Shown here piece by piece: positions 27,876 to 37,748 of a DNA stretch of 64,000 nucleotides. How positions within the stretch are numbered: the first letter of the stretch is position 1; each line of letters starts with the position of its first letter. A model generated the notes under the pieces. The model ran no database searches, had not been told where the DNA came from, and saw only the letters and a program-made list of their open reading frames with translations. The position numbers and the translations under genes are program-made. The stretch is from Sinorhizobium mexicanum (GTDB lineage Bacteria; Pseudomonadota; Alphaproteobacteria; Rhizobiales; Rhizobiaceae): the NCBI RefSeq assembly GCF_013488225.1, contig NZ_CP041241.1, positions 1,612,001 through 1,676,000 on the forward strand. Reading direction: 5' to 3'.

Positions 27876-29016
27876 ACTCCCGCTGCTGCAGCTCTTCCCT
27901 GAGGATCGTCGCCGTCCTGGCAGCGCCGCTGAGATCGAGCGGCGGAATCTCCGGCTTTGGCCGGACCAGCATCGCCTCTATGTCCCGTGCGAGGCGTTTG
28001 GACGTGATGCCTTCTTCCGGCAGAACGCCCGCAAGGCCGAGCCTTTCAAGCCGTGCCGCGCGTGTGCTCTGCTCGGTTTCACCGCCCGCGGTGAAGGGAA
28101 TGAGCAGCGAGCCGCAGCGGGCGCGAAGAATGTCGCACACGGTGTTGTAACCTGCCTGCGAGACGGAAAGCCTGGCGCCCGCGAGCAGGCCTGCAAAATC
28201 CTGGCGAAAGCGGAAGAGGCTGACCCCGTCGGGCGCCGCGGCGGCGAGAGCATCGAAATCGCTCTGCGGCAGGTTGGGCCCGGTTATGAGGCACCAGCGA
28301 AGCGTCTTCGGCAGCACCGTTGCGGCCCCAAGTGCCGCACTGATCAGATCCTTACCGACAGCACCCCCACCCGCCGACACCACGATGTCGAATTTCTCAT
28401 TCGCTTCAGCCGGCGGCGGTGGGGCGACGAGACCCGTGTAGGCAATCTTTTGGGCGATCTCGCCCGCAAGGGGGAAGGTTTCCTCGAGACGGGCAAAGGC
28501 CGGATCGCCGTGGACGAGCACAAGATCGAAATGCGCCTTGACCAGTTCCACAGTCTCCTCGGCACGGCCTGGTTTGACCCGTTCCTGCAGAATATCGCGC
28601 AGCGAAGTCGCCACCAGCGGCCGCCGCTCCATTGCCGCGATGGCATCGAGCAGCGGCAGCAATTCGAAGCGCATCTGCCTGCGGCCGAACGGGAAGGCCT
28701 CGATGATGACGACGTCAGGCTTCGAGGCATGCAGCGCTTCGATCAACAGGTCCTTGCGATGCTGCTGGAATGCATCCGTGACCGGATTGCCGTCGGCATC
28801 GCTGAGACCCGAAAAGCCCTTGTCCCCGGCCGTTACGGGCGGCAGCGCGATCGTCGCCAGGCCCTCGCCCGGAAACCCGGGGACGGGTGCGCCGCCCGTT
28901 ACCATCGTTACATCGAACCCGTCGACGGACAACGCCTTCGCGATGCGGCTTGCCCGCGCCAGATGCCCGATGCCAAGCAGATGCTGCACGTAAAAGAAGA
29001 CGCGACGCTTGCTCAC
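27853..29016 (-). CDS. MurG-like (GT28-type) glycosyltransferase
   Basis: The start is GTG 29016, overlapping the stop of the upstream gene (GTGA), which gives 387 residues; a longer frame exists but lacks homologous sequence. The N-terminus VFFYVQHLLGIGHLARASRIAKAL is the glycine-rich acceptor-side loop of GT-B enzymes, and the C-terminal half has VVSAGGGAVGKDL and SVSQAGYNTVCDILRA, the donor-site motif of the MurG/GT28 group. It should transfer a sugar from a nucleotide-sugar in the cytoplasm or at the inner leaflet. It shares its architecture with the gene at 30265, so the operon holds two GT28-like enzymes around one GT4 enzyme. Confidence 0.85.
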   Translation of the reverse strand: MSKRRVFFYVQHLLGIGHLARASRIAKALSVDGFDVTMVTGGAPVPGFPGEGLATIALPPVTAGDKGFSGLSDADGNPVTDAFQQHRKDLLIEALHASKPDVVIIEAFPFGRRQMRFELLPLLDAIAAMERRPLVATSLRDILQERVKPGRAEETVELVKAHFDLVLVHGDPAFARLEETFPLAGEIAQKIAYTGLVAPPPPAEANEKFDIVVSAGGGAVGKDLISAALGAATVLPKTLRWCLITGPNLPQSDFDALAAAAPDGVSLFRFRQDFAGLLAGARLSVSQAGYNTVCDILRARCGSLLIPFTAGGETEQSTRAARLERLGLAGVLPEEGITSKRLARDIEAMLVRPKPEIPPLDLSGAARTATILREELQQREFRPSRSA

Positions 29017-30260
29017 GAGGCCTTGCTCCACTCGCTTTGAAAGAGCCCTATCAGTTGGCTGACACTCGAATGATGGTCGAACTCGGCGCGAACGCGCTGT
29101 TCGGCAGCATCGCCGAGCCGCCGCCTGAGATCGGGATCGCGCATCAGCTGTTCGAGCGCCAGGGCAAGCGCCCGCGGGTCGTCGGGCGGCACGAGGAGAC
29201 CGTTCTGATGGTCCGTCAGCAATTCCGGAACGCCGGAAACGGATGTCGAGACGCAAGGCAGCCGCTGGCTCGACGCTTCCACCAGAACGTTCGGCAAGCC
29301 GTCGCGATCACCATTGGCGGCAACCCGGCACGCCAGCGCGAAGACGTCGCTGTCGCGGTAATGCTGCAGCACGTCGGTCTGGTCGAGCGCTCCCTTCCAG
29401 TGGATCCGTTCGGCAAGACCAAGTTCGGTCGCAAGCTTCTTGAGGTCGGCGGCCAGTTCGCCTGCGCCAATGTGATCGAAGCGCCAGTTGAGATCGTCCG
29501 GCATCAGCGACAGCGCCCTCAGCAGGACGTCGTAGCCCTTCTTGGTGACGGCGCGTCCGACGCTGACAATTCTGACGGGATCGGCCGGGTCGGAGCCGTC
29601 GCGGCGGGAGTGATCGCCGCCAAAGACCGGGAAGCGGTCGAGATCGAGGCCGTGGTAGCTCAGATGCACCCGGGCTTTCTCTGGCGTCAGGGTTTGCAGG
29701 TGCTCAAAGCCGCTGCGCGTACAGGTAACGGTCCAGCGGGCACGGTCGAGCTTTCCGGAAAGCTCCCAGTTGGACGACGTCCAGATGTCCTTCGCATGCG
29801 CGGAGCAGGTCCACGGGATGCCTGCGATGATGCTGGCATAGTCGGTTACCGAAGCGGGCGTATGGATGAAATGCGCGTGAAGCCAGGTCGCCGCGCCCGG
29901 CCACTCGGCGACCAGTACCAGCGCCTGACCGAACCGCCGGACGCGGTTGCGCGACGGATCGCGCACGAGATCTGCAAGGAAAGGGCCAAGCGCGCGCCAG
30001 AAGCCGGCCTTCGCAATCAACCGGAGCGCGGCGCGAAGCACGCGCGACGGCTCCTCATGCAGATATTCCGGCAAATAGTGAACGTCGGCGCGAATTTCGT
30101 CGTGCACGGGATGACGCTTGCCATCGGTCGGACGGCGGAGCGCGACGAGAACGAGTTCGTGCCCGGCCCTTTCGAGACCGAGCAGTTCCTGCGCAATGAA
30201 GGTTTCCGACAGGCGCGGGTAGCCTTTCAGGATGACGGCAATCTTGCGATTTGGCGACAC
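29013..30260 (-). CDS. Glycosyltransferase family 4
   Basis: The product is 415 residues. The N-terminal domain starts IAVILKGYPRLSETFIAQEL, a motif common in exopolysaccharide GT4 enzymes, and the C-terminal domain has RIVSVGRAVTKKGYDVLLRAL and the donor-site run DGLPNVLVEASSQRLPCVST with GVPELL. It would add a sugar to a lipid-linked or polysaccharide intermediate. It starts 5 bases after the upstream glycosyltransferase stop and overlaps the next by 4 bases, so the three form one translation unit. Confidence 0.9.
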   Translation of the reverse strand: MSPNRKIAVILKGYPRLSETFIAQELLGLERAGHELVLVALRRPTDGKRHPVHDEIRADVHYLPEYLHEEPSRVLRAALRLIAKAGFWRALGPFLADLVRDPSRNRVRRFGQALVLVAEWPGAATWLHAHFIHTPASVTDYASIIAGIPWTCSAHAKDIWTSSNWELSGKLDRARWTVTCTRSGFEHLQTLTPEKARVHLSYHGLDLDRFPVFGGDHSRRDGSDPADPVRIVSVGRAVTKKGYDVLLRALSLMPDDLNWRFDHIGAGELAADLKKLATELGLAERIHWKGALDQTDVLQHYRDSDVFALACRVAANGDRDGLPNVLVEASSQRLPCVSTSVSGVPELLTDHQNGLLVPPDDPRALALALEQLMRDPDLRRRLGDAAEQRVRAEFDHHSSVSQLIGLFQSEWSKAS

Positions 30261-30264
30261 TGGC

Positions 30265-31479
30265 TCAGCTCGTCTGCTTCACGATGCTCAGGTGCTCTTT
30301 CGATCTGTGATCGAGCCAGCTGCCGACAAGCTCGGAGATGTGGACAAGGCCTTCAAGCCTCAGGCCATTGGCGGCGCGCGAGGGGGGCGCACGTCCCGGC
30401 AAAGCCTTCAACGCCGCCGCGAACCGCAGCGGATCCTCGGCTTCATGGGGAAGCAGCATCTGGACGAGACCAAGCTCGGACGCGCGTCGCGCCCGGATCA
30501 GCTGCTCCTCGCGCGGCTCGAGACGCGGCACGATCAGGGCCGGTTTGTCGAAGGAGAGAATCTCGCAGTAGGTGTTGTATCCGCCCATCGAGACGACCCC
30601 TCGCGCACCGGCGATCAGCTCCTCCATGCGATTGTCGAACTCGATTATCTTGATGAAAGGAATGCGACCGCCCTTCTTGATCAGCTTGTTGCGCTGCTTG
30701 GCCGGCATGTAGGGCCCGAGCACCACGAGGGCATTGTGCGTCAATTCGGGATCCTGCTGATAGGCGTGGATCACATCATGAATGAGTTCGGCGCCGTCGC
30801 CGCCGCCACCGGTGGTAACGAGGATATAGTCGCCCTCCGGCCTGTGATCGGGCAGTCCGTCATGCGGTACGCTTCGCTGCAGGAAACCGACGAAGTTCAT
30901 GCGTTCGCGGACCGCCGCGGGCACGTCAAGGCCCACCAGCGGATCGTAAAAATCCGGGGGGCCGTAGACCCAGATCGTATCGTAGAACTGCTCGATCTTG
31001 CGCATGGTGTCGCGGCGCTTCCATTCGACTTCGAGCAGGTGCGGTGCGTCCATGATCTCCCGAAGCCCGAGCACCAGCTTCGTCCCATGGGTCTTCAGGT
31101 AGGTGAGCGTATCCTCGACCTCGCCGCGCAGGCCCATGGGCTCCTTGTCGACGATGAAGATGTCCGGCTTGAACGTCTCGGCCGTAGAGCGGATGATCGA
31201 CTGGCGCATCTTCAGCGTCTCGTGCAGTTCGATATGCCGGTCGAGCGAGGTGTACTCACCGTTTCTGAGCTTGATGACACTCGGAATCTTCACGAAGTCG
31301 ACGCGTGCACGATAATCGAAAGCCCCGGCGATCGTGGCGCCGGAGATGATCAGGACCTGCAACCCGCTGTAGTCTTCCACGAGCGCATGCGCGATCGTCC
31401 GACAACGCCTGAGGTGACCGAGGCCGAAAGTGTCGTGGCTGTACATGAGGATCCGGGCATCCTCGAAACGCCGTACCAT
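30265..31479 (-). CDS. GT28-like glycosyltransferase
   Basis: I take ATG 31479 (404 residues): the family-like sequence starts there (ILMYSHDTFGLGHLRRCRTIAHAL) and AAAGG lies about 9 bases upstream; an upstream ATG at 31593 would add 38 unmatched residues and overlap the permease gene. The C-terminal half has ILVTTGGGGDGAELIHD and GVVSMGGYNTYCEILSF, the MurG-type donor site. The donor and acceptor are unknown. It starts 80 bases after the ABC permease stop and leads the three-gene glycosyltransferase block. Confidence 0.85.
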   Translation of the reverse strand: MVRRFEDARILMYSHDTFGLGHLRRCRTIAHALVEDYSGLQVLIISGATIAGAFDYRARVDFVKIPSVIKLRNGEYTSLDRHIELHETLKMRQSIIRSTAETFKPDIFIVDKEPMGLRGEVEDTLTYLKTHGTKLVLGLREIMDAPHLLEVEWKRRDTMRKIEQFYDTIWVYGPPDFYDPLVGLDVPAAVRERMNFVGFLQRSVPHDGLPDHRPEGDYILVTTGGGGDGAELIHDVIHAYQQDPELTHNALVVLGPYMPAKQRNKLIKKGGRIPFIKIIEFDNRMEELIAGARGVVSMGGYNTYCEILSFDKPALIVPRLEPREEQLIRARRASELGLVQMLLPHEAEDPLRFAAALKALPGRAPPSRAANGLRLEGLVHISELVGSWLDHRSKEHLSIVKQTS

Positions 31480-31558
31480 GCGAAGAACCTTTCGCTCATT
31501 ATTGGAAGGGCCTGCAACAGGATGCAGCGCCCGCGGGCAGTCAAAGGAGGTGCCGGCC

Positions 31559-32734
31559 TTATTTGTAGGGATCGGCGGCGTCGCGCAACCCATCTCCCAG
31601 GAAGTTGAACGCCAAAATCACAAGAATGACTGGTATAGTCGGAAACAGCAGCCAGGGATAGAAAGCAATAACGCTGACGCTCTTTGCTTCCGTCAGAAGG
31701 ATGCCCCAGCTCGTTATCGGCGGACGCAAGCCCAACCCGAGGAAGCTCAGCGCAGTCTCGCCGAGGATCATGCCGGGAATCGAGATCGTCGCCGTTGCGA
31801 TAAGATGGGACATGAAGCCCGGCACGAGGTGGCGCCCGATAATGCGGCTGCTTCTTGCGCCCATCAGTTGCGCCGCCAGCACATAGTCCTCCTCGCGGAG
31901 CGCAAGCAGCTTCGAGCGGACGGCACGCGCGAGCCCGGTCCAATCGAGAAGCCCAAGGATCACGGTGATACCGAGATAGATGAGCAGCGGACTCCATGTC
32001 GCCGGCATGATCGCAGCCAGCGACAGCCATAGCGGAATGCTTGGAATCGACTGCAGCACCTCGATCAACCTCTGGACCAACAGATCGAAAACGCCGCCGT
32101 GATAGCCGGCAAGCCCGCCGATGACGATGCCGAGCACGAAGCTCACGGTAATGCCGAGAAGGCCGATCGTCAGTGAGATCCGCGCGCCGTAGATGATACG
32201 CGACAGCACGTCGCGTCCGAGCCTGTCGGTCCCCAGGAGGAAGAGCTGTCCGCCCTCGGCAGGACAGACGAGATGCAGGTTACTCTCGAAGAGTCCCCAG
32301 AAACGATACGTGTCGCCCCGGCAGAAGAATCGGATCCGCTGGATGTCAGAAGGATCGTCGGCATAGTTCCGCCTGAGCGTCTCCATGTCCAGCGTCATCG
32401 TCCGGCCATAGACGAAGGGGCCGACCAATGCGCCGTCATGGAAAAGACGGACAGCCTGCGGCGGCGCGTAGATGAAATCTACGTTGCGCGTATGCAGGTT
32501 GTAAGGCGCCAGAAACTCGCAAAAGAGAATCATGACGTAAAGAGCTGCCAGGAAAATGCCGGAGGCGAGCGCCACCTTGTGCCGCTTGAACTTCCACCAC
32601 ATCAGTCGCAGCTGCGACGCCTGGTTCACGCGCACCTGCTCCTCCGTCATCACCTCGACGGAATAGGGATCGAACGGGGCGGTCGACACATAATGCGGCA
32701 GGGGTTCGCCGGGCGCCGGAATCGGTGACGTCAC
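31559..32734 (-). CDS. Peptide-type ABC transporter permease, DppC/OppC-like
   Basis: The product is 391 residues, longer than typical DppC (about 300), because a ~130-residue periplasmic loop follows the first helix. It has the N-terminal OppC cytoplasmic segment, the first helix near residue 55, and the BPD_transp_1 signature LAALREEDYVLAAQLMGAR-like stretch (KLLALREEDYVLAAQLMGA) followed by the C-terminal GLRPPITSWGILL. Long OppC-like proteins of this kind occur with binding proteins related to microcin C or YejA-type systems. Its start overlaps the stop of the DppB-like gene by 4 bases. Confidence 0.9.
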   Translation of the reverse strand: MTSPIPAPGEPLPHYVSTAPFDPYSVEVMTEEQVRVNQASQLRLMWWKFKRHKVALASGIFLAALYVMILFCEFLAPYNLHTRNVDFIYAPPQAVRLFHDGALVGPFVYGRTMTLDMETLRRNYADDPSDIQRIRFFCRGDTYRFWGLFESNLHLVCPAEGGQLFLLGTDRLGRDVLSRIIYGARISLTIGLLGITVSFVLGIVIGGLAGYHGGVFDLLVQRLIEVLQSIPSIPLWLSLAAIMPATWSPLLIYLGITVILGLLDWTGLARAVRSKLLALREEDYVLAAQLMGARSSRIIGRHLVPGFMSHLIATATISIPGMILGETALSFLGLGLRPPITSWGILLTEAKSVSVIAFYPWLLFPTIPVILVILAFNFLGDGLRDAADPYK

Positions 32735-33729
32735 TTCGTACTCCTGCCTTGCAGACGAATTCTGGGATCGAGAACGGCGAGCGCAAGATCGGATATCAGC
32801 ACGCCGATGACTGTGAGAAATGCGAGAAACATCAGGAACGAGCCGGCGAGATACATGTCCTGGCTCTGCAGCGCCTTGATCAACATCGGTCCCGTCGTTT
32901 CAAGCGACAGGACGATCGCCGTGATTTCCGCGCCGGAGATGATTGCCGGCAGGATCGAGCCGATATCGGAGATGAAGAAGTTGAGCGCCATGCGCAACGG
33001 ATATTTGAGCAAAGTCCGTGTAGGCGAGAGCCCCTTCGCCCGAGCCGTGACGACATATTGCTTTTGAAGCTCGTCGAGCAGGTTGGCCCTCAGCCGTCGG
33101 ATCATGCCGGCCGTTCCGGCCGCACCAATGATGATCACCGGTATCCACATGTGCTCGAGCATGGACCTGGCCTTCGCCCAGCTCATGGGCTCCGAAAGAA
33201 ATCTCTGGTCCATGAGATGGCCGATCGAGGTGCCGAACCAGATATTGGCGAAATACATGAGAATCAGCGCCAGCATGAAGTTGGGCACGGCGATGCCGAT
33301 GAGACCAATCAGCGACAGCCCGTAATCGCCCCAGCTGTATTGGTGCGTCGCGGCGTAGATGCCGATCGGAAAGGCTATTATCCAGGTCAGAATAATCGTG
33401 AAGAAGGAGACAAGGATCGTCAGCCACAACCGGTCTCCGACGACTTCGCTCACCGGCAGTTCATATTCGAACGAATAGCCGAAGTCGCCCTGCAGCATGC
33501 CTCCGACCCAATAGATGTAGCGCAGCAGCGGTGGTTGATCGAAGCCGTATTCTTTGCGCAGAGCTTCGATCTGCTCCATGTTGACGCCTTCGCCCTGCGC
33601 CCTGATCTCGGCGACGTAGCTCTCGAAATAGTCTCCCGGCGGCAGTTCGATGATGGTGAACACCAGTGCGGAGATAATGAGGAGGGTCGGGACCATCGCC
33701 GCAATACGCCAGAGGATGTATCGCAGCAT
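32731..33729 (-). CDS. Peptide-type ABC transporter permease, DppB/OppB-like
   Basis: The start is ATG 33729, two bases before which the binding-protein gene ends (TGAGATG), giving 332 residues, the usual length. MLRYILWRIAAMVPTLLIIS is the first helix; GDFGYSFEYELPVSEVV and the EAA-type loop VVTARAKGLSPTRTLLKYPLRMAL are typical of the family. It forms the inner-membrane channel with the DppC-like protein. The upstream extension of the reading frame lies inside the previous gene and is not real. Confidence 0.93.
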   Translation of the reverse strand: MLRYILWRIAAMVPTLLIISALVFTIIELPPGDYFESYVAEIRAQGEGVNMEQIEALRKEYGFDQPPLLRYIYWVGGMLQGDFGYSFEYELPVSEVVGDRLWLTILVSFFTIILTWIIAFPIGIYAATHQYSWGDYGLSLIGLIGIAVPNFMLALILMYFANIWFGTSIGHLMDQRFLSEPMSWAKARSMLEHMWIPVIIIGAAGTAGMIRRLRANLLDELQKQYVVTARAKGLSPTRTLLKYPLRMALNFFISDIGSILPAIISGAEITAIVLSLETTGPMLIKALQSQDMYLAGSFLMFLAFLTVIGVLISDLALAVLDPRIRLQGRSTK

Positions 33730-33730
33730 C

Positions 33731-35632
33731 TCAGGTGTCCTGTTCAAGCCAGAAGGTGTCGGGATTGTAAACGCCGAAATAGCTCGTCGGGTCGAAGCCG
33801 AAGAGCGCCTTTTCCGGCACATTGCGAAGTTTCGTGGAGGCGACGATCGGCTGCAGCGATGCATTGACGAGACCAATCGAGAAGACCTGATCGGTGTAGA
33901 TCGACAGCATCGATTTCCAGATCTCTGTCCGCTCCGCGTCGGTGCTCGAATGCCGCCAGCGCTTGAGCAGGTCAAGAAGCTCGACCACAGGCGGCAGCTC
34001 CGGCGCCTCTCCCATTTCGCCGTGCGACAGGTAATTGAGCCCCCAGACCGGCCACTGCAGCTGGTCGTCCGCCGTCGGTGCCAGCTGGCCGGGATTCATG
34101 TCCGCGGTCGGAACGCCGTTGTCGATGCCGAACCACATGGACATGATGATCTCGCCGCCGACCGCGCGGCTGCGGAAGGTGTCGCGCTGGGAGGTGCGGA
34201 TAAAGAGCGAAATGCCGACCTTCTGCCAGTAGTCGGTTATCAGCTGCAGAACATCGGTTTCGAGCGTGCTTTCGCCCGCCGTCTCCACGACGATTTGCGC
34301 CGCCCGTCCGTCGGGCAGGATGCGAATCCCGTCACCGCCGCGCTTTGCCAGCCCCGCCTCGTCGAGCAGGCTGTTGGCCTGTTCCGGGTCGTGGGCCACC
34401 CAGGCGCTTGCAAATTCGGGACGGAACAGCGGGCTATCCGGCAGCACCGTATCGGCGCTCTCCTTGGTCAGGCCGTAGAAGACCGCCATATTGATTTCGC
34501 GCCGGTCGATCGCCAGCGACAATGCTCGCCTGACGCGGACATCCTGCAGCAGCGGACGCCATACCGGATCGGAAGCATTGAGATTGGGAAGCAGCGCCAG
34601 ACGCGACCCCTGCGTCTTCTTCCACAGCTTGACCGTTATCGGATAGCGCTTCTCGGCATCCTTCAGGAAAGTGTAGTCGACAAAATCGATGCCCGCCGCC
34701 TGGAGATCGCTTTCACCCGTGCCGGTTTTCGCCGGGATGAGCGATGAGGAGCTGACGTTCAACACGAACTTGTCGATGTAGGGCAATTGCAGGCCGTTTT
34801 CGTCGACCCGGTGGAAATACGGATTGCGCTCGAAGATGAACTGTTCGGCGGGAAGCGGCGTGGTGTTCCGCCAGGGGTCGAGCGTCGGCAAGTCGGGGTT
34901 TTCCGGGCGATAGGAGCGTGCCATGCGCATGTGCAATTGGCTCCACTTCTTGACCCGCTCTTCCTTCATCGTTGCCTTGAGCTTGTCCTCTTCCTGGTAC
35001 TTCTTGTGGAACTGCTTGAGGTAAGCGGACGGCATGGCGATGACCAACGGCTGCGGAGCGGCGAGCTTCTGCAGGAAATCCGGGTTCGGCTTTGTCCAGG
35101 AATAACGCACCGTCCGGTCGTCGACGATCTCGAACTTGCCCGCCTCGCCATCCATCACCAGCGCCGTCGGGAGGCCCGCCGGAGAGAGGTCCTCGTTGAG
35201 CAGCACGTCCTCCCAGCAGTAGCGGAAGTCTTCCGTCGTAAGCGGCGTTCCATCCGACCACTTATGACCCTCGCGCAGACGCAGGGTAAAGATGCGGTCC
35301 TCGACCGTTTCGTAGCTTTCGAGAACGTCGGCCTGAAGGTTCAGCTGCTCGTCGAAGCCGACCAGCCGGGAATAGCCGTTGACCGTCATCAGGCGGATAT
35401 CCTTGGCGCTGCCGATGAGGCTTCGGATCTCGCCACCATGCTTGCCGGGCCTGCGCCCCATGGCCGCGACATTGATCACGCGCGGCGTTTTCGGCAGTCG
35501 CTCATTGAGCGGAGGCAGCTTACCTTCCGCGACCAGCGGCGCGAGCGCCTCAGCCTCGGTCCCCGCCGCGAGCAACCGCGGCGGCAGAACCGTGGAAGCC
35601 AGCATCGCCAGCGCGGTTCTTCGGGTGATCAT
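33731..35632 (-). CDS. Peptide-type ABC transporter substrate-binding protein, large (YejA-like size)
   Basis: From ATG 35632 the product is 633 residues, larger than DppA (about 530). It starts [20 protein letters not shown], a signal peptide with twin arginine and a hydrophobic core. SBP_bac_5 features follow: REGHKWSDGTPLTTEDFRYCW, ILPDGRAAQIVVETAG and DVRVRRALSLAIDRREI. The length and the region MARSYRPENPDLPTLDPW fit the group that binds longer peptides or peptide-linked compounds. The start overlaps the ATPase stop (ATGA), and AAGGGAG lies 8 bases upstream. It belongs to the ATPase-binding protein-permease-permease operon. Confidence 0.92.
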   Translation of the reverse strand: MITRRTALAMLASTVLPPRLLAAGTEAEALAPLVAEGKLPPLNERLPKTPRVINVAAMGRRPGKHGGEIRSLIGSAKDIRLMTVNGYSRLVGFDEQLNLQADVLESYETVEDRIFTLRLREGHKWSDGTPLTTEDFRYCWEDVLLNEDLSPAGLPTALVMDGEAGKFEIVDDRTVRYSWTKPNPDFLQKLAAPQPLVIAMPSAYLKQFHKKYQEEDKLKATMKEERVKKWSQLHMRMARSYRPENPDLPTLDPWRNTTPLPAEQFIFERNPYFHRVDENGLQLPYIDKFVLNVSSSSLIPAKTGTGESDLQAAGIDFVDYTFLKDAEKRYPITVKLWKKTQGSRLALLPNLNASDPVWRPLLQDVRVRRALSLAIDRREINMAVFYGLTKESADTVLPDSPLFRPEFASAWVAHDPEQANSLLDEAGLAKRGGDGIRILPDGRAAQIVVETAGESTLETDVLQLITDYWQKVGISLFIRTSQRDTFRSRAVGGEIIMSMWFGIDNGVPTADMNPGQLAPTADDQLQWPVWGLNYLSHGEMGEAPELPPVVELLDLLKRWRHSSTDAERTEIWKSMLSIYTDQVFSIGLVNASLQPIVASTKLRNVPEKALFGFDPTSYFGVYNPDTFWLEQDT

Positions 35633-37524
35633 GGGCGTAGCTCCCTTGCATCCACCGACTTTCGGGCAAGGACGAAATGCTCGCCGCCGAGATTTGCAGG
35701 AAAGAGGGCGTCTTCCTCGCCATCGTCCGAGAACTGTGCTCCCCACCGGCGCTTGTCCGAGCCTCCGCTTGCCTGGAGGGCGTCGAAATCGAGCTTCCGG
35801 TCGAGATCGGGATAGGGCACCGCCGCCAGCAAGGACTTCGTATAGGGGTGTACGGGATTGCGCATCAGCGCCTCACGCGGCGCGAGCTCGACGATCCGTC
35901 CGGCGCACATCACCGCGATCCGATCCGCCATATAGTCCACCACCGCCAGATTGTGCGAGATGAAAAGCGACGTCAGCCCCAATTCCTTCTGCAAATCCTT
36001 GAGAAGGTTGAGAATCTGGGCCTGCACCGAGACATCGAGCGCCGAAACGGGCTCGTCGCAGATCAAGAGCTCCGGAACGAGCGCAAGCGCGCGGGCGATG
36101 CCGATGCGCTGCCTCTGACCGCCGGAGAAACTGTGCGGATAGCGGTTGATGAAACGCTGATCGAGGCCGACGGCCTGAAGCAGCGAGCGAACGGTTTCGA
36201 TGCGCGACTTCGCCGTTCCACGCCCGTGGATCTCGAGCGGCTCACTGAGAATGTTCTTGACCGTCATGCGCGGCGACAGCGACGAGACCGGGTCCTGGAA
36301 GACCATCTGGATTTTCGCGCGCAGCTCCTTCAGCGCCGTGCCCTCGAGGTTCAGGACGTCGACCGCTCCGCCACCGTCATTGTAGGTTATCGATCCTGAA
36401 TCCGGCGTCACCGCCCGCATCAGGATCTTGCTCACTGTCGTCTTGCCGCAGCCGCTTTCGCCGACGAGGCCGAGGCATTCACCGCGGCGAATATCGAAGC
36501 TGACGTTGTCGACGGCGCGGTGCTGGGAAGCGCCGCCCTTGCCGCCGAACCAACCCGAGCTGCGGGTGGTGAAGGTTTTCGACAGGTTGCGGACGGAGAT
36601 GAGAACGTCGGAGTTGGAAGTCTTGCGCACCGGTCGATTTCCGAGAAGGTTTTCAGCCTTGACCGGCACCTCGCGCAGCGCCTTCAACCGCTCGCCGGGC
36701 TTCATGTCGAAGTGCGGCACAGCAGCCATCAGTCCCTTCAGATACGGATGCTGCGGGTTGCGGAAGATCGCATCGACCGGCCCCGCCTCGACGATATCGC
36801 CGTGATAGATGACGACGACTTCGTCGGCCATATTGGCGACGACGCCGAGGTCGTGCGTGATCAGCAGCATGGCCATGTTGAGCTTGGCTTGAAGCTCGCG
36901 CAGGAGCTGCAGAATTTGCGCCTGCACCGTGACGTCGAGTGCAGTTGTCGGCTCATCGGCAATCAGGAGCGCCGGCCGGCAGATCAACGCCATTGCGATC
37001 ATCGCGCGCTGGCGCATCCCGCCGGAAAGCTCGAACGGGTACATGTCGTAAGCGCGCGGCGGGTTGGAGAATCCGACGTAGCCAAGAAGCTGCTCGGTCC
37101 TCGCTCTCCGCTCTTCCTTATCCGCGTCCGTATGTATCGTCAGCACCTCGGAAATCTGGTTCCCGATCGTGTGGAGCGGCGACAGCGAGGTCATCGGCTC
37201 CTGGAAGATCTTGCTGATGCGCGCGCCGCGAATGGCCTGGATGTCGCGCCCGTCAGGCTCGAGCGAGAGCAGATCGACAGGCTTGCCCGCGACCGCCGGG
37301 TCGTTGAACAGGACTCGCCCGCCAACCTTCGCGACGCTTGGCAAAATGCCCATGATAGCCTGGCTGATCGCCGACTTGCCGGATCCGGACTCACCGACGA
37401 GCGCAGTGACCTTCCCTGGAAGAATCCTGAAATTTGCTCCCCTGACGGCTTCCACTTCACCGCCGAGCACCGAGAATGTGATCCGCAGACCCTCAACCCG
37501 CAGCAGGTCCGCCCCTGATGTCAT
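35629..37524 (-). CDS. Fused peptide-type ABC transporter ATPase (DppD-DppF in one chain)
   Basis: The product is 631 residues with two full ATPase domains. The first (about 5-270) has [21 protein letters not shown] and [12 protein letters not shown]; the second (about 310-570) has [24 protein letters not shown] and [12 protein letters not shown]. Both end with the oligopeptide-type [12 protein letters not shown] and [12 protein letters not shown] signature. It powers import of a peptide-like solute through the two permeases encoded downstream. It is the first gene of the operon, with a 224-bp upstream gap that should hold the promoter. Confidence 0.95.
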   Translation of the reverse strand: MTSGADLLRVEGLRITFSVLGGEVEAVRGANFRILPGKVTALVGESGSGKSAISQAIMGILPSVAKVGGRVLFNDPAVAGKPVDLLSLEPDGRDIQAIRGARISKIFQEPMTSLSPLHTIGNQISEVLTIHTDADKEERRARTEQLLGYVGFSNPPRAYDMYPFELSGGMRQRAMIAMALICRPALLIADEPTTALDVTVQAQILQLLRELQAKLNMAMLLITHDLGVVANMADEVVVIYHGDIVEAGPVDAIFRNPQHPYLKGLMAAVPHFDMKPGERLKALREVPVKAENLLGNRPVRKTSNSDVLISVRNLSKTFTTRSSGWFGGKGGASQHRAVDNVSFDIRRGECLGLVGESGCGKTTVSKILMRAVTPDSGSITYNDGGGAVDVLNLEGTALKELRAKIQMVFQDPVSSLSPRMTVKNILSEPLEIHGRGTAKSRIETVRSLLQAVGLDQRFINRYPHSFSGGQRQRIGIARALALVPELLICDEPVSALDVSVQAQILNLLKDLQKELGLTSLFISHNLAVVDYMADRIAVMCAGRIVELAPREALMRNPVHPYTKSLLAAVPYPDLDRKLDFDALQASGGSDKRRWGAQFSDDGEEDALFPANLGGEHFVLARKSVDARELRP

Positions 37525-37748
37525 TGCAGCACGCTTCCCTCACTACCCCAGAGCGCCGTACGTTGTCCCAAAACGCACATGGACGCTCTCCTTCTTTGGT
37601 TCTACGCATCGTTTCCATCGAAGGGCGTTTCCGCACTTCGGCGATGCTATAGCGTCCGACACCAAAAAAAGAGTAGCCTAGCTTCAGCAGGCTGTCCAGC
37701 ACGCCCCCGGAAGCGTCGGAAGGGCCGCTGCTGCACGGCCAAGGCGAC

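Noticed and set aside
29017..29256. N-terminal extension of the GT28-like enzyme
   Set aside because: It overlaps the upstream GT4 gene and is Arg/Ala-rich without homology; GTG 29016 with GTGA overlap is a better start.
33730..33975. N-terminal extension of the DppB-like permease
   Set aside because: It lies inside the binding-protein gene and has no membrane or family sequence; the ATG at 33729 fits the family start.
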